Shown piece by piece: positions 43,388 to 52,381 of a stretch of 64,000 nucleotides of DNA. Position numbers and translations under genes: made by a program. Every line of letters starts with the position of its first letter. The stretch's first letter is position 1. The notes beneath the pieces are model-generated. The model searched no databases. It was not told the DNA's origin and saw nothing but the letters and a program-made list of their open reading frames with translations. Origin of the DNA: Sva-07 sp942492715 (GTDB lineage Bacteria > Actinomycetota > Acidimicrobiia > Acidimicrobiales > Ilumatobacteraceae); contig CALOFW010000017.1 in the NCBI GenBank assembly GCA_942492715.1, positions 542,852 to 606,851 of the forward strand, in the 5' to 3' direction.

Positions 43388-44203
43388 TCAGCCGAGCGCG
43401 GCGTACCAGTCGAGGAAGCGATCGATCCAGTTGTCCGACGGCAGGTGCTGGGCGCGCATGCCGAAACCGTGGCCGCCTCGGGCGTACGCATGCAGCTCGA
43501 CGGGGAGCTTCGCGGCACGCCACTGCTCGTACAGCTTCAGCGAGTCGTCGGTGAGGCCCAGCTCGTCGTCGGTCGCCACCACCAGGAACATCGGACCGCT
43601 GCCCTCCGGTGGCTCGATCGACTCGATGCCGCGCAGCGTCGCATAGATCGGCGCCACGAAGTCAGGACGAGCAACGGGGTCGGACGAGAACGCGGCTCGA
43701 AGCGCCACGTTGCCGCCGGCGGAGAAGCCGATGAACCCGACCCGGTCCCGCTCGACCCCGAACTCGCCGGCCCGTGCCCGCACCAGCCGTACGGCGGCCT
43801 CGCCGTCGGCACCCGCAAGCGGCGCAATCGCCACCATGGCGTCCCACATGGCCGACCCGCCGGCCATCGCCTTGTCGACCATCTCGGCGATCGGGTCCTC
43901 GCCACCGGGGACCAGCCGGTACTTCAACACGAACGCCGTGAAGCCCGCGGCCGCCAGCCGGTTGGCCACGTCGAACCCCTCGGAATTGATCGACAGCGCA
44001 TGGAACCCGCCACCAGGCGCGACGAGCACCGCCGTATCGTTCGAGTCGCCGTCGGGCAGCACCGGTACCAGCGTCGGTACCACCACGTTGACGACCGCGT
44101 CGGTGCCGAAGATGTCGCTGTAGTACTCGCGCTCGGCGTGGTCCCAGCCCTCGCTCCCCGGTGCGTCCCCGTCGTACAGCCGGATCGGCGTTCCTGCAGT
44201 CAT
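43388..44203 (-). CDS. Alpha/beta hydrolase, acetylesterase-like (paralogue)
   Basis: 271 aa from ATG 44203. IRLYDGDAPGSEGWDHAERE, VLVAPGGGFHALSINSEGFD, VGFIGFSAGGNVALRAAF (nucleophile Ser), VVATDDELGL, YARGGHGFGMRAQHLPSDNW. It is clearly paralogous to 26080-26937, with the same catalytic set and the same C-terminal WIDRFL ending. It lacks a signal peptide. The longer open frame to 44794 is antisense to the secreted protein gene and was rejected. Confidence 0.86.
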   Translation of the reverse strand: MTAGTPIRLYDGDAPGSEGWDHAEREYYSDIFGTDAVVNVVVPTLVPVLPDGDSNDTAVLVAPGGGFHALSINSEGFDVANRLAAAGFTAFVLKYRLVPGGEDPIAEMVDKAMAGGSAMWDAMVAIAPLAGADGEAAVRLVRARAGEFGVERDRVGFIGFSAGGNVALRAAFSSDPVARPDFVAPIYATLRGIESIEPPEGSGPMFLVVATDDELGLTDDSLKLYEQWRAAKLPVELHAYARGGHGFGMRAQHLPSDNWIDRFLDWYAALG

Positions 44204-44282
44204 CGCCCCAGCCTGGCCGATCACGCGCGGCCGGACCCGGTTGAGACGACCGGGGTGATCCCCTCCACGAATGTGGGCTCCG

Positions 44283-44313
44283 CCCAAGGCCGACAGGGTC
44301 AGGTGACCTTGGG
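44283..44313. promoter_or_regulatory. Nested palindrome in a divergent promoter region
   Basis: CCCAAGG and CCTTGGG (7 bp) enclose GGTCAGGTGACC, itself a 5-bp inverted repeat with a 2-base centre. It lies 39 bases before the ATG at 44352 and 80 bases before the divergent esterase start. A regulator site is likely; which gene it controls is open. Confidence 0.4.
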
Positions 44314-44351
44314 CTCTACGATCCGCCAGCCAGGGGCCCGACCATGGAGAC

Positions 44352-46034
44352 ATGACCCTGAGCGGGCGTCGACGGTTGTTGATCGTCGCGGTCGCGGTCG
44401 TGCCACTGCTCCTCGTGGGCCAGCAGAACACCACGTCCGGCCAATCGGGAACGTCGAACTCCGACGCCTTCTGCTCGCGTTGGGACGAGGCCCGGTCGGC
44501 CCTCCTCGACGAGCAGGTCCAGAACCGCGACGAAGGGCTGCAGAGCTTCGACGACGCCGCTGAACGGCAGCTCGAGATCATCGACTCGACCGATGCACTC
44601 GTCCCACCGGAAATTCGCGCAGAGTGGGACGCGGCCGCCGACTTCAGGCGAGCGGTCACCGAGCTGCTCTTCACCGTCGACCCGGAGCGCGTCCGCCCGA
44701 TCCACCTCGAACTGGCCTTCGGTGATGCCGACCCCGAGACGCTCGAGGCCGACGCGATGGAAGCCGTCGCCACCATCGACGAGTGGACGATCACCGGCTG
44801 TGGCGACTTCTGTGACCGCTGGCCCGCGATCGAACCGGCGATCCGGATCGATCAACAGTACTTCTTCTCTCAGGGGCCCGAGGAGCTGGCCGAACGCGAC
44901 CGGACCGACATGCGACTGCTCGCCTCGATCGATCCCATCGTCCCCGACGAAGTGCGCACAGCATGGGACGAGATGCTCGTTTCGCGATCGATCGTCAGCG
45001 ACGCGCTGGAGGCGAACCCCGAGCAACCGTGGCAGTACTTCGAGGGTCGAGATGTCGAACGTGGACGAGTATCTCGAGGAACTGGGACGTCTGATCGAGC
45101 CGATCGCCACCTGGGCCGGGGCGAACTGCGACACCCGACGACGCGCAGCGCGCCCGGCACACTCACCGTGCGGCTGCAGCTCACCGACGACTCGCTCGGG
45201 TCGACGGTCGTCGTGGCCGTCGTCGAACCCGGTTCGCCGATCACCTCGCTCGAGAGCAACGCTGGCCTCCTGGGCGGCAACTGTCTGCCGATCTACGAGC
45301 CTCCGTCGGAGTTTCAATTGGAGGTGCCGATGATCGAGCCGCGAGGCACGACGCAGCTGTGCGACTTCCGCGGTGAGGGCCGCGCCGAGGTCGTCCAGTT
45401 CGATGCCGGCACCTACGACGTCGTGATCCTGACCGTCACCGGACTCTCCACCGGCGATCTCAACCGGTTCATTCCGCCACCGGAACGCTGCGTGCGCTTC
45501 CCGGTGGTGATCGGTGGCGACACCGACGTGGATGCACCGACACTCGAACCGTGCGAACTCGGACCGATCGCCGGCGATCCGACGGATGCAGCGACCCTGC
45601 GGGCTCCGGTGGTCGATCCGACCGAACCGGGTGCGGGCACCCTGACCGTGATCTTGCCCGACGCCATCAGCCCCACCATTCGACCCGACGTCGACGTCGC
45701 AGCGCCGGACGCCGGCGGGAGCTTTGTCGCCATCGCGCTCCCGTCGGGAACGACCCTCGACGAGGTGGGGCGTCGTGAGGTGTGGCCCTCGGGGGCAGTC
45801 TGCATCGTGTCCATCACCGCCGAATTCGCGGCAACGCGGGGCGCAGACGACGAGGACGAAGCGATGCGTGCTCGCTCGGTGCCGCTCCTGATGCTCCCGC
45901 CAACCGGATTCCCACCCGTCTGTCTCCAAGCCTGGGCCAGCGCATCCGACGATCGTTTCGCCCGAGGCGGTGTGTACGAACCGGTGACGCTCGCCCGGGG
46001 GCTCTACGACCTGTATCTGGAGGCCAACCCCTGA
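44352..46034 (+). CDS. Secreted protein with duplicated Cys-Arg-Trp repeat, next to ABC genes
   Basis: 560 aa. The signal peptide is RRLLIVAVAVVPLLLVGQ near 7-24. Two related repeats of about 90 residues start FCSRWDEARSALLDE (near 41) and FCDRWPAIEPAIRID (near 155), each running to a V-P-P/D-E-I/V-R-x-x-W-D segment. Between about 45050 and 45135 the frame is replaced by an out-of-frame stretch; the true reading there is VEMSNVDEYLEELGRLIEPI, then ATWAGANCD, implying two cancelling indels. The C-terminal half is cysteine-poor and beta-rich. The stop overlaps a small gene and the ABC cluster, suggesting it is a surface partner. No family is known to me. Confidence 0.65.
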   Translation: MTLSGRRRLLIVAVAVVPLLLVGQQNTTSGQSGTSNSDAFCSRWDEARSALLDEQVQNRDEGLQSFDDAAERQLEIIDSTDALVPPEIRAEWDAAADFRRAVTELLFTVDPERVRPIHLELAFGDADPETLEADAMEAVATIDEWTITGCGDFCDRWPAIEPAIRIDQQYFFSQGPEELAERDRTDMRLLASIDPIVPDEVRTAWDEMLVSRSIVSDALEANPEQPWQYFEGRDVERGRVSRGTGTSDRADRHLGRGELRHPTTRSAPGTLTVRLQLTDDSLGSTVVVAVVEPGSPITSLESNAGLLGGNCLPIYEPPSEFQLEVPMIEPRGTTQLCDFRGEGRAEVVQFDAGTYDVVILTVTGLSTGDLNRFIPPPERCVRFPVVIGGDTDVDAPTLEPCELGPIAGDPTDAATLRAPVVDPTEPGAGTLTVILPDAISPTIRPDVDVAAPDAGGSFVAIALPSGTTLDEVGRREVWPSGAVCIVSITAEFAATRGADDEDEAMRARSVPLLMLPPTGFPPVCLQAWASASDDRFARGGVYEPVTLARGLYDLYLEANP

Positions 46035-46153
46035 TGAGCTCGGGGCCATCGGCGCCCGACGTAGGACGGCGCTGTTTCCGCCAGGAGGTCGAGATCGACG
46101 GCGACGTCGAGATCACCGTGCCACCGGCCACCGACTGGGGGAGCTGCCCGTGA
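46034..46153 (+). CDS. Short translationally coupled ORF
   Basis: 39 aa: MSSGPSAPDVGRRCFRQEVE, then IDGDVEITVPPATDWGSCP. Its ATG overlaps the stop of the secreted protein (TGATG) and its stop overlaps the GTG of the ABC ATPase (GTGA). It has no signal or membrane segment. It may be a real small protein, or the displaced C-terminus of a surface protein (two Cys, beta-like). The perfect couplings on both sides are the main support. Confidence 0.4.
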   Translation: MSSGPSAPDVGRRCFRQEVEIDGDVEITVPPATDWGSCP

Positions 46154-47106
46154 ACGCGCCGGCCATCGAGTTCCACTCGCTCCGCAAGTCGTTCGGACGA
46201 ACCGAGGTGCTCCGAGGGGTCACGACCGAGGTGCCGATCAACTCCGTGTTCGGATTCCTCGGGCCGAACGGTGCCGGCAAGTCGACCACGATGAAGATCC
46301 TGATGGGCTTGCTCCGCCCCACGAGCGGCACGGCACGAGTTCTCGGACTCGACGTCGAGAGCCAGTCGCTCGAGGTTCGCCGTCGGGTCGGGTACCTCCC
46401 GCAGAGCCCTGCGTATCCGAGCCATCTCACCGTCGCCGGCGTGCTCGGCCTCGCGGCGAAGCTCCGCGGCGTCGCCGACCAGACCGATTCCCTCCTGGAG
46501 GTCGTCGGTCTGACCGACCGGGCCGACCGGCGCGTCCGGGGTCTCTCCGGCGGTGAGGCCCAACGACTCGGACTCGCCCAGGCGCTCGTGGGCGACCCTG
46601 ACGTGCTGGTCCTCGACGAGCCGTCGGCCGGGCTCGACCCCGCCGGACGCCGCGAGGTCCTCGGCCTGCTCGACGAACTCCGAACACGAGCGACGATCTT
46701 CTACTCCACCCACCTGCTCGACGACGTCGCCCGCCTCAGTGACACGATCGCCGTGCTCGTCCGGGGTGAGGTCGTCGCCGACGGGCCGATCGACCAGTTC
46801 ACCATCGGCGACACCTCGTCGACATGGGAGATGCGCCTCGACGGTCCGACCGCCGCCGACGCCTTCGAGACCCTGGCACGGCAGCCATGGGTCACGCGCG
46901 TGGCGTCAGCAGGGTCCGGCGTCGCAACCGTCGACACGACCGATCGCACGACGGCCGAGCACGCACTCCTCCCGGTCCTGCGCGAGGCCGGAGGACACGT
47001 CGCCGAACTCCGACCGACCCGACGAAGCCTCGAGGACATCTACCTGGCGCTCACCGACGGAGCGAACGGCGCCGACGGTACGGACGATGGGCACGCCGAT
47101 GGCTGA
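46150..47106 (+). CDS. ABC transporter ATP-binding protein 1
   Basis: 318 aa from GTG 46150. GFLGPNGAGKSTTMKILMGL is Walker A near 37-44, YLPQSPAYPSHLTV the Q-loop, LSGGEAQRLGLAQAL the signature, VLVLDEPSAGLDPAGRREVL Walker B, and STHLLDD the H-loop. A C-terminal extension of about 90 residues follows, as in ABC-2 exporters of the NosF/CcmA-like type. It overlaps the next permease gene by 8 bases, so the ATPase and permease form a pair. Confidence 0.92.
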   Translation: MNAPAIEFHSLRKSFGRTEVLRGVTTEVPINSVFGFLGPNGAGKSTTMKILMGLLRPTSGTARVLGLDVESQSLEVRRRVGYLPQSPAYPSHLTVAGVLGLAAKLRGVADQTDSLLEVVGLTDRADRRVRGLSGGEAQRLGLAQALVGDPDVLVLDEPSAGLDPAGRREVLGLLDELRTRATIFYSTHLLDDVARLSDTIAVLVRGEVVADGPIDQFTIGDTSSTWEMRLDGPTAADAFETLARQPWVTRVASAGSGVATVDTTDRTTAEHALLPVLREAGGHVAELRPTRRSLEDIYLALTDGANGADGTDDGHADG

Positions 47107-47899
47107 TCGATCCCGAGCCACTGCGTTCGCCGGTGTCGGAACACTGGCCATGGTCGAACTCCGGCGCTGGCTGCCCAAGCGAGCCATCGTCCTCGCCGTC
47201 GCCTCGCTGCCGATCCTGCTGTTCGTCACGTTCGCACTCGGCGGGCAGACGGACACCCCATTCGGCGACGTCCTCGCCGTCGCACTGACCGGCTGGTCGA
47301 TCGTGGTGGTCCTCATCGTCGTGGGCACGAGCCAGGGAGTGCTCGCCGACGCCGTCGAGGACGGGACAGCTGCGTGGACCGTCTCGATGCCGGTCACCCG
47401 GAAGGCGTACGTGCTCGCCAAGTTCGTCGGTGCCGCACCGGCGATCGCCCTGGGGGCGGTGATCGTGCCCGGCCTCGTCGCCTACCCGTTCCTGGCCGCG
47501 TCCGCCGACGCCAAGTCAGACTTCGGTGCCGGAGCAGTCATCGAGGCACTCCGGCGCGACACCTCGGCGTACGCCAGCCTCCCATCGTTCGGCGACTACG
47601 CGATCATGCTCGCGCTGATCGCACTGCTCGCGGTGTATCTCCTCGCGATGATGCTGCTGTTCGGTTCGCGGCTGACGTCGGCCGCTGCACTGCTCGGCCT
47701 CGGACTCGCATCGGCGGCCGTCCTGATCGTCTTCAACGGCCTCGGTATCGAGGAAGGCACGCCCGGTGTCGCGTTCGTCGCAGTGCTCCCCGGTCGTCTC
47801 GAGGAACTGGCCGTGGTACCCGCCCTGCTGGCGAGCGCGGGCTGGTCCGCGGTCGCTGTCGTGCTCGCCGCCTGGTCGTTCGATCGGAGGCCCCTGTGA
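47099..47899 (+). CDS. ABC-2 type permease 1
   Basis: 266 aa from ATG 47099. Six likely spans: about 30-50 (IVLAVASLPILLFVTFALGG), 60-80, 105-130 (FVGAAPAIALGAVIVPGLVA), 165-190 (YAIMLALIALLAVYLLAMML), 195-215, 235-260. AVEDGTAAWTVSMPVTRKAY is a typical ABC-2 cytoplasmic loop. It partners with the ATPase at 46150. The stop overlaps the next GTG. A longer start at 47087 is possible. Confidence 0.87.
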   Translation: MADRSRATAFAGVGTLAMVELRRWLPKRAIVLAVASLPILLFVTFALGGQTDTPFGDVLAVALTGWSIVVVLIVVGTSQGVLADAVEDGTAAWTVSMPVTRKAYVLAKFVGAAPAIALGAVIVPGLVAYPFLAASADAKSDFGAGAVIEALRRDTSAYASLPSFGDYAIMLALIALLAVYLLAMMLLFGSRLTSAAALLGLGLASAAVLIVFNGLGIEEGTPGVAFVAVLPGRLEELAVVPALLASAGWSAVAVVLAAWSFDRRPL

Positions 47900-48840
47900 C
47901 CACCCATGCCATCGAAACACGCGGCCTCTCGAAGAAGTACGGCGACGTCGTCGTGCTCGACAGACTCGACCTCGAGGTGCAGACCGGCTCGGTGTACGGG
48001 TTCCTCGGGCCCAACGGCGCAGGCAAGTCGACCACCATCAAGTTGATGTTCGACCTGATCCGTCCGACGGCCGGGTCGGTGACGATGCTCGGCCACGATG
48101 CGCAGCACGACGGGGTACTGGCCCGATCCGGCGTCGGGTATCTGCCCCAGCAGCCGCACTTCCACCCGTACCGGACCGTACGCGGCGTGCTCGGCTACAT
48201 GGCCCACCTGGCCCCGCGCGCCCCACGCGGTCACGCGCTCCACCGCCGAATCGATGAGCTGCTCGATCAGGCCGGTCTGGCCGGGAAGTCACGACGCCGG
48301 GCCGGCGTCCTCTCGGGGGGCGAGCGCCAGCGCCTCGGGATCGCTCAGGCGTTGATCGGCGATCCGGAGCTGCTGATCCTCGACGAACCGGCCGCCGGTC
48401 TCGACCCCCAGGGTCGCCGCGAGGTGCTCGACCTCATCGAACAGCTGCGGGGACGGGCAACGCTGTTCTTCTCCACCCATCTTCTCGACGACGTGCAGCG
48501 CGTCGCCGACACCGTCGGCGTGCTCTGCGCCGGCAACATGATCGCCGAGGGACCGCTCGGCGAGATCCTCGAGGCACCAGCTGCCGCGTACACCGTGCGA
48601 TTGCGCGGCGAGACGACAACCGTCCGGGCGCGACTCGAACAGGAACGATGGGTGGTGGGGATCGACACCCATCTCCGCGGCGAGCAGGAACTGTGGGAGG
48701 TCCAACTCGCCGATGAGCACGCCGGCGGGCTCCTCCTCGACGCGCTCGTCGACACCGACGGCGTCGATGTGACCGAGTTCCACCCGACGGACCCGAGCCT
48801 CGAATTCGCCTACTTCGATCTGGTCGGGGGCGTGCAATGA
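47896..48840 (+). CDS. ABC transporter ATP-binding protein 2
   Basis: 314 aa from GTG 47896, overlapping the permease stop (GTGA). FLGPNGAGKSTTIKLMFDLI (Walker A), YLPQQPHFHPYRTV (Q-loop), LSGGERQRLGIAQALIGDPE (signature), LLILDEPAAGLDPQGRREVL (Walker B), STHLLDD (H-loop). Clearly paralogous to ATPase 1, so the cluster arose by duplication of an ATPase-permease unit. The stop overlaps the ATG of the second permease. Confidence 0.92.
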   Translation: MTTHAIETRGLSKKYGDVVVLDRLDLEVQTGSVYGFLGPNGAGKSTTIKLMFDLIRPTAGSVTMLGHDAQHDGVLARSGVGYLPQQPHFHPYRTVRGVLGYMAHLAPRAPRGHALHRRIDELLDQAGLAGKSRRRAGVLSGGERQRLGIAQALIGDPELLILDEPAAGLDPQGRREVLDLIEQLRGRATLFFSTHLLDDVQRVADTVGVLCAGNMIAEGPLGEILEAPAAAYTVRLRGETTTVRARLEQERWVVGIDTHLRGEQELWEVQLADEHAGGLLLDALVDTDGVDVTEFHPTDPSLEFAYFDLVGGVQ

Positions 48841-49548
48841 CCGGATTCTGGGCGCTCCTGCGCGGAGAGCTGAGCCGCTGGATCGGTCGACGGGGCTCCT
48901 CCATCTCGTGGGCTGGACCCTCCTGATCCAAGGGCAGCTGTACGTCTCGATCACCACCGGCTGGGATTCGTACAACTCGTTCTGGGGGTTCGATCTCGTC
49001 GTCAACCTGCTGTGGTTGTTCCCGCCGCTCGGGGCGATCGCCGTCGCTCAGAGCGCGATGGCGGAGGAGCGGGCGTGGGACACCCTCGGTTGGGTGCTGG
49101 CTCGGCCGGTGACACGCGCCGCGTTCGTGACCTCCAAGATCGTCGGCACCGCGCTCCCCCTCATCCTGCTTGCCGTCGTCACCCAGGGGGTGATCGCGTA
49201 CGTCTGGCTGCCCGACGTCGAGCCCGAGCGCGGATTCGCCGCGGTCGAGCCCGATCTCGGTCGCTACGCCGCCGTCCTGGGCGTGCTCTCGTTGCTCGTG
49301 CTCCTGTTCGTCGCGCTGTCGGTGGCACTGGGCACGGTGTTCCGGCGACGGGCCATGGTCGCCACGATCTCGCTGATCGTGTTCCTGCTCTTCACCTTCC
49401 CACCCGGTGAACGCTCGGCGACCTGGCACGAGTGGTTCCCAGGTGGGTTGGTCGAAGGCCAGAACGATGGTGCCGACCACAAGCGGATCTCGGAGTACCT
49501 CCTGGGGGGCTCGTTCGACGGAACCGGCGCGGTGGTCGTCGCCGCGGT
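48837..49548 (+). pseudogene. ABC-2 type permease 2, frameshifted and 3' truncated
   Basis: ATG 48837: MTGFWALLRGELSRWIGRRG, then a frame change near 48897 to VGWTLLIQGQLYVSITTGWD, then DLVVNLLWLFPPLGAIAVAQ, AMAEERAWDTLGWVLARPVT, and further spans to GSFDGTGAVVVAAV. Homology stops at about 49545, where a sulfurtransferase gene in the opposite direction begins its own broken end. The last span is missing. One extra base at 48897 explains the frameshift. Confidence 0.75.
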
Positions 49549-50306
49549 CACAGCACCACACGCTCACGATCGAGCACGCCGGCCCGATCGAAGATCGCGT
49601 GGGCGTCGTCAACCGAGACGAACCCAGCCGTCGGTTCGGCGATGAAGTGGTGGAACGGCACATTCTGCGCTCCGGTGATGTGTCCGGGGCATGCGCAGTT
49701 GGTTCGCTCGCCGGTGAACGACGACCCGAAGACAGCGTCGGGCAACTTTAACGTCGATCACGCAGCTCGCTCCGTCGTCCAACGCCGACTCGACATCGCG
49801 ACGGTCGGCGATCGCCTCGGAGCGACGGTCCTCACCCCGGAACGTCGTGGCCGCCACCGACACCGGTCCCGATTCCGTCGGACGTCCTTCGGCGCGCCAG
49901 CGTTCGACCCCGCCTTCGAGGATGGCGCACTTGACACCGCTGTGGTGGAGCGTCCACCACGCTCGTGTGCACCACATCGTGCCGAGGCCGAGTGGCCGAT
50001 CGGACGTCCGCGCCACCAGCACCACCGTCGTATCGTTCCCGACTCCCGCACGACCCATCGCCGCTTCGATCTGGGCGAGCGGAGAGGCCACGTCCACGAC
50101 AACGCCGAATCCGGATCGCTCAACTCGCCAGAGGCCGACGCCACGTCGAACCAGACGGCACCGGGAAGGTGCTCGGCCACATAGTCATCGACGGCCCGAT
50201 TCGTTCGCTGCTCATCGAGGTAACCGGTCACGTCGAGCACCCGGACGTCGTCATCGTCGATGTGCTCGGCCAACCACTCGGTGGAGACGACGAATTGTTC
50301 GCTCAT
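49548..50306 (-). pseudogene. Rhodanese sulfurtransferase paralogue, frameshifted and truncated before the active site
   Basis: ATG 50306: MSEQFVVSTEWLAEHIDDDD, HLPGAVWFDVASASGELSDP. It then changes frame near 50110 (LAQIEAAMGRAGVGNDTTVV, GTMWCTRAWWTLHHSG, AILEGGVERW) and near 49750 (FGSSFTGERTNC, GHITGAQNVPFHHFIAEPTA, GVLDRERVVL). The sequence ends at V-V-L, one residue before the Tyr-Cys of the second active site. Very similar to 20659-21534. The junction with the ABC permease removed the catalytic loop and the last 45 residues. Confidence 0.8.
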
Positions 50307-50423
50307 CGGTTGACTTCGCCCCTCTCTGATCTGCCGGTCGTGGCTGCGAACGCTACCGAACCGACCGACGTGGACACTGACCGCGCCGTCAGCGGCTTCG
50401 ACGCCCTCGGCTACGGTCGCCGA

Positions 50424-50689
50424 ATGATCTTCGAGGTCGACCGAACCGACATCGACGTCGGCGGTCGCTACTTCGGCTTCTCCCCGATGGCGTCCGAGTC
50501 GATCACGGCGAACCCCGCAGCCCGCACGGGTTCCGCGACATCTCCGTGGACGGCGCATTCGACCTCGACCGCACCGACGAGTACCTCCTGCTCTACGGGA
50601 TCGAGGCCACCTCCCGCGACCGGCTGGAGGGACGAGCCGACCCGGCCGCCGGCTTCATCTGCTCGATGCACACGGAGCCCTTGTCGTGA
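50424..50689 (+). pseudogene. Small hypothetical protein, one frameshift
   Basis: ATG 50424: MIFEVDRTDIDVGGRYFGFS, PMASESITANPA, then near 50530 a frame change to GFRDISVDGAFDLDRTDEYL, then LLYGIEATSRDRLEG to the stop at 50689. About 88 aa in total. No family is recognised; the sequence is regular and acidic. The stop overlaps the GTG of the GST gene (GTGA), showing translational coupling. Confidence 0.5.
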
Positions 50690-51714
50690 CCGACCATCCG
50701 CTCGTCCTCGCCGGCCAGTACGGCTCGCCGTACACACTCAAGATGCGCGGTGTGCTCCGCTACCGGCAGATCCCGTTCCGGTGGGTGCTGCGCGACTCGA
50801 AGTGGGACGACATCCCGACGCCGCCCGTGGCGATCATCCCGGTGATCGCGTACCCGAACGCCGATGGCAGCTACGGCGACACGACGGTCGACTCGTCGCC
50901 GCAGATCATGCGTCTCGAGGACGAGTTCTCCGGTCGCAGCCTCGTGCCCGTCGACCCGGCGACCGCGTTCATCGGCGCGCTGATCGAGGACTACGGCGAC
51001 GAGTGGGTGACCAAGGCGATGTACCACTACCGCTGGGCGTACGACGCCGACATCGACAAGGCCGGCCGACTGCTCCCGCTGTCGCGCGACCTGCAGGCCA
51101 ACAGCGATCAACTGCAGCAGGCCCAGGAGTTCATCACCGCCCGCCAGATCGGCCGGCGGGCGCTCGTCGGCTCGACCGAGGAGAACCTGCCGATCATCGA
51201 GGGCTCCTACGAGCGCCTGCTCGACGTCCTCACCCAGCTGTACGCGACCAACGACTTCCTGCTCGGCGACCGCCCCGGACGCGGCGACTTCGGCATCTTC
51301 GGCCAGCTCACCCAGCTCGCGAAGTGGGACCCGACCCCGATGGAACTCGCAGCGACACGGGCACCGAAGGTGATCAACTGGGTCGACCGGATGGACGACC
51401 TGTCGTGGCTTCCGGTCGACGGCGATGCCGGCTGGTCACCGCTCGACGCGCTCCCGCCGGCCACCACCCGTCTGCTGCACGAGATCGGCCAGACCTACGC
51501 GCCGTTCATGGTCGCCAACGCGCAGGCACTGATCTCGGGCGCCGACGAAGTCGTCTGCTCGCTCGAAGGCGGCACCTACCGTCAGGCGCCGTTCAAGTAT
51601 CAGGGCAAGTGCCTGCAGTGGCTCCGCGAGGGCTACGCCGCACTGAGCGACGACGACCGCTCGCGCCTCGACGCCATCCTCGCCGGGACCGGCTGCGAGG
51701 TGCTGGTGGCGTGA
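50686..51714 (+). CDS. Glutathione S-transferase family protein
   Basis: 342 aa from GTG 50686. The N-terminal thioredoxin-like GST domain has LAGQYGSPYTLKMRGVLRYR, then VAIIPVIAYPNADGSYGDTT with the cis-Pro, VDSSPQIMRLEDEF. A C-terminal helical domain includes LIEDYGDEWVTKAMYHYRW, LLDVLTQLYATNDFLLGDRP, GDFGIFGQLTQLAKWD. It is longer than classical GSTs (about 210 aa) and ends in an extra 100-residue region. Actinobacteria use mycothiol, so the thiol cofactor is uncertain. Confidence 0.82.
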   Translation: MTDHPLVLAGQYGSPYTLKMRGVLRYRQIPFRWVLRDSKWDDIPTPPVAIIPVIAYPNADGSYGDTTVDSSPQIMRLEDEFSGRSLVPVDPATAFIGALIEDYGDEWVTKAMYHYRWAYDADIDKAGRLLPLSRDLQANSDQLQQAQEFITARQIGRRALVGSTEENLPIIEGSYERLLDVLTQLYATNDFLLGDRPGRGDFGIFGQLTQLAKWDPTPMELAATRAPKVINWVDRMDDLSWLPVDGDAGWSPLDALPPATTRLLHEIGQTYAPFMVANAQALISGADEVVCSLEGGTYRQAPFKYQGKCLQWLREGYAALSDDDRSRLDAILAGTGCEVLVA

Positions 51715-51895
51715 CGTCCCCCCTGAGCTCGTCATCGCTGCGACCTTGCCAGACCCCCGAGCAGCGCGGCCGCCCTCCGTTTGCGCTCAGATTCGGGTGA
51801 CCCGTCCCACCAGAATCTGCACACAAGCGTGATGGGCAGTCGGGCGCTGCCACCGCGTCCGGTGCTTCGCTTCGACCCTGCGCGAGACTGCGGCC

Positions 51896-52353
51896 ATGGC
51901 ATCGCTGACCTTGCTCTGCACCGACGGATCCGACGGGGCGGTCGAAGCGCTACGTGCCTCGCTGCCGATCCTGGCGCCCGCCGATCGGACGATCGTGGTG
52001 ACCGTCGAGCTGTCGACCGATCCAGAACTGAACGTCGGCACGGGCTTCGCCGGTCGGGTCTCGGACGATCTGTCCGATCAGATCGAGACCAGCGGCGATC
52101 GCGTCGCAAGGTAAAGGAGATCCTCGATCACACCGTCGACGTGCTCGGCCTCGGTGATGTCGAGATCATGGCGATCGTCGGCCGACCCGGCCCGGCCATC
52201 TGCGAGCTGGCCGCGTCGTTGGAGGCGACGGCGATCGTGATCGGCAGCAGCGGGCGCAGCGGGCTCCGGCGAGCGATGATCGGCTCCACCTCGGACCACG
52301 TGGTCCGCCACGCCGAGTGCCCCGTCGTCGTCCAAGGCGTCGGCCACCACTGA
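51896..52353 (+). pseudogene. Universal stress protein (UspA family), one frameshift
   Basis: ATG 51896: SLTLLCTDGSDGAVEALRAS, LPILAPADRTIVVTVELSTD. After GDRVA near 52100 the frame changes to KVKEILDHTVDVLGLGDVEI, then ICELAASLEATAIVIGSSGR, SGLRRAMIGSTSDHVVRHAE, CPVVVQ. The G-S-S-G-R-S-G-x-x-R...G-S-T-S nucleotide-binding motif is complete. About 152 aa on joining, normal for single-domain Usp. One missing or extra base explains it. Confidence 0.82.
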
Positions 52354-52381
52354 CCGCTGCTCGCCGGCCCGCACGGACGGC

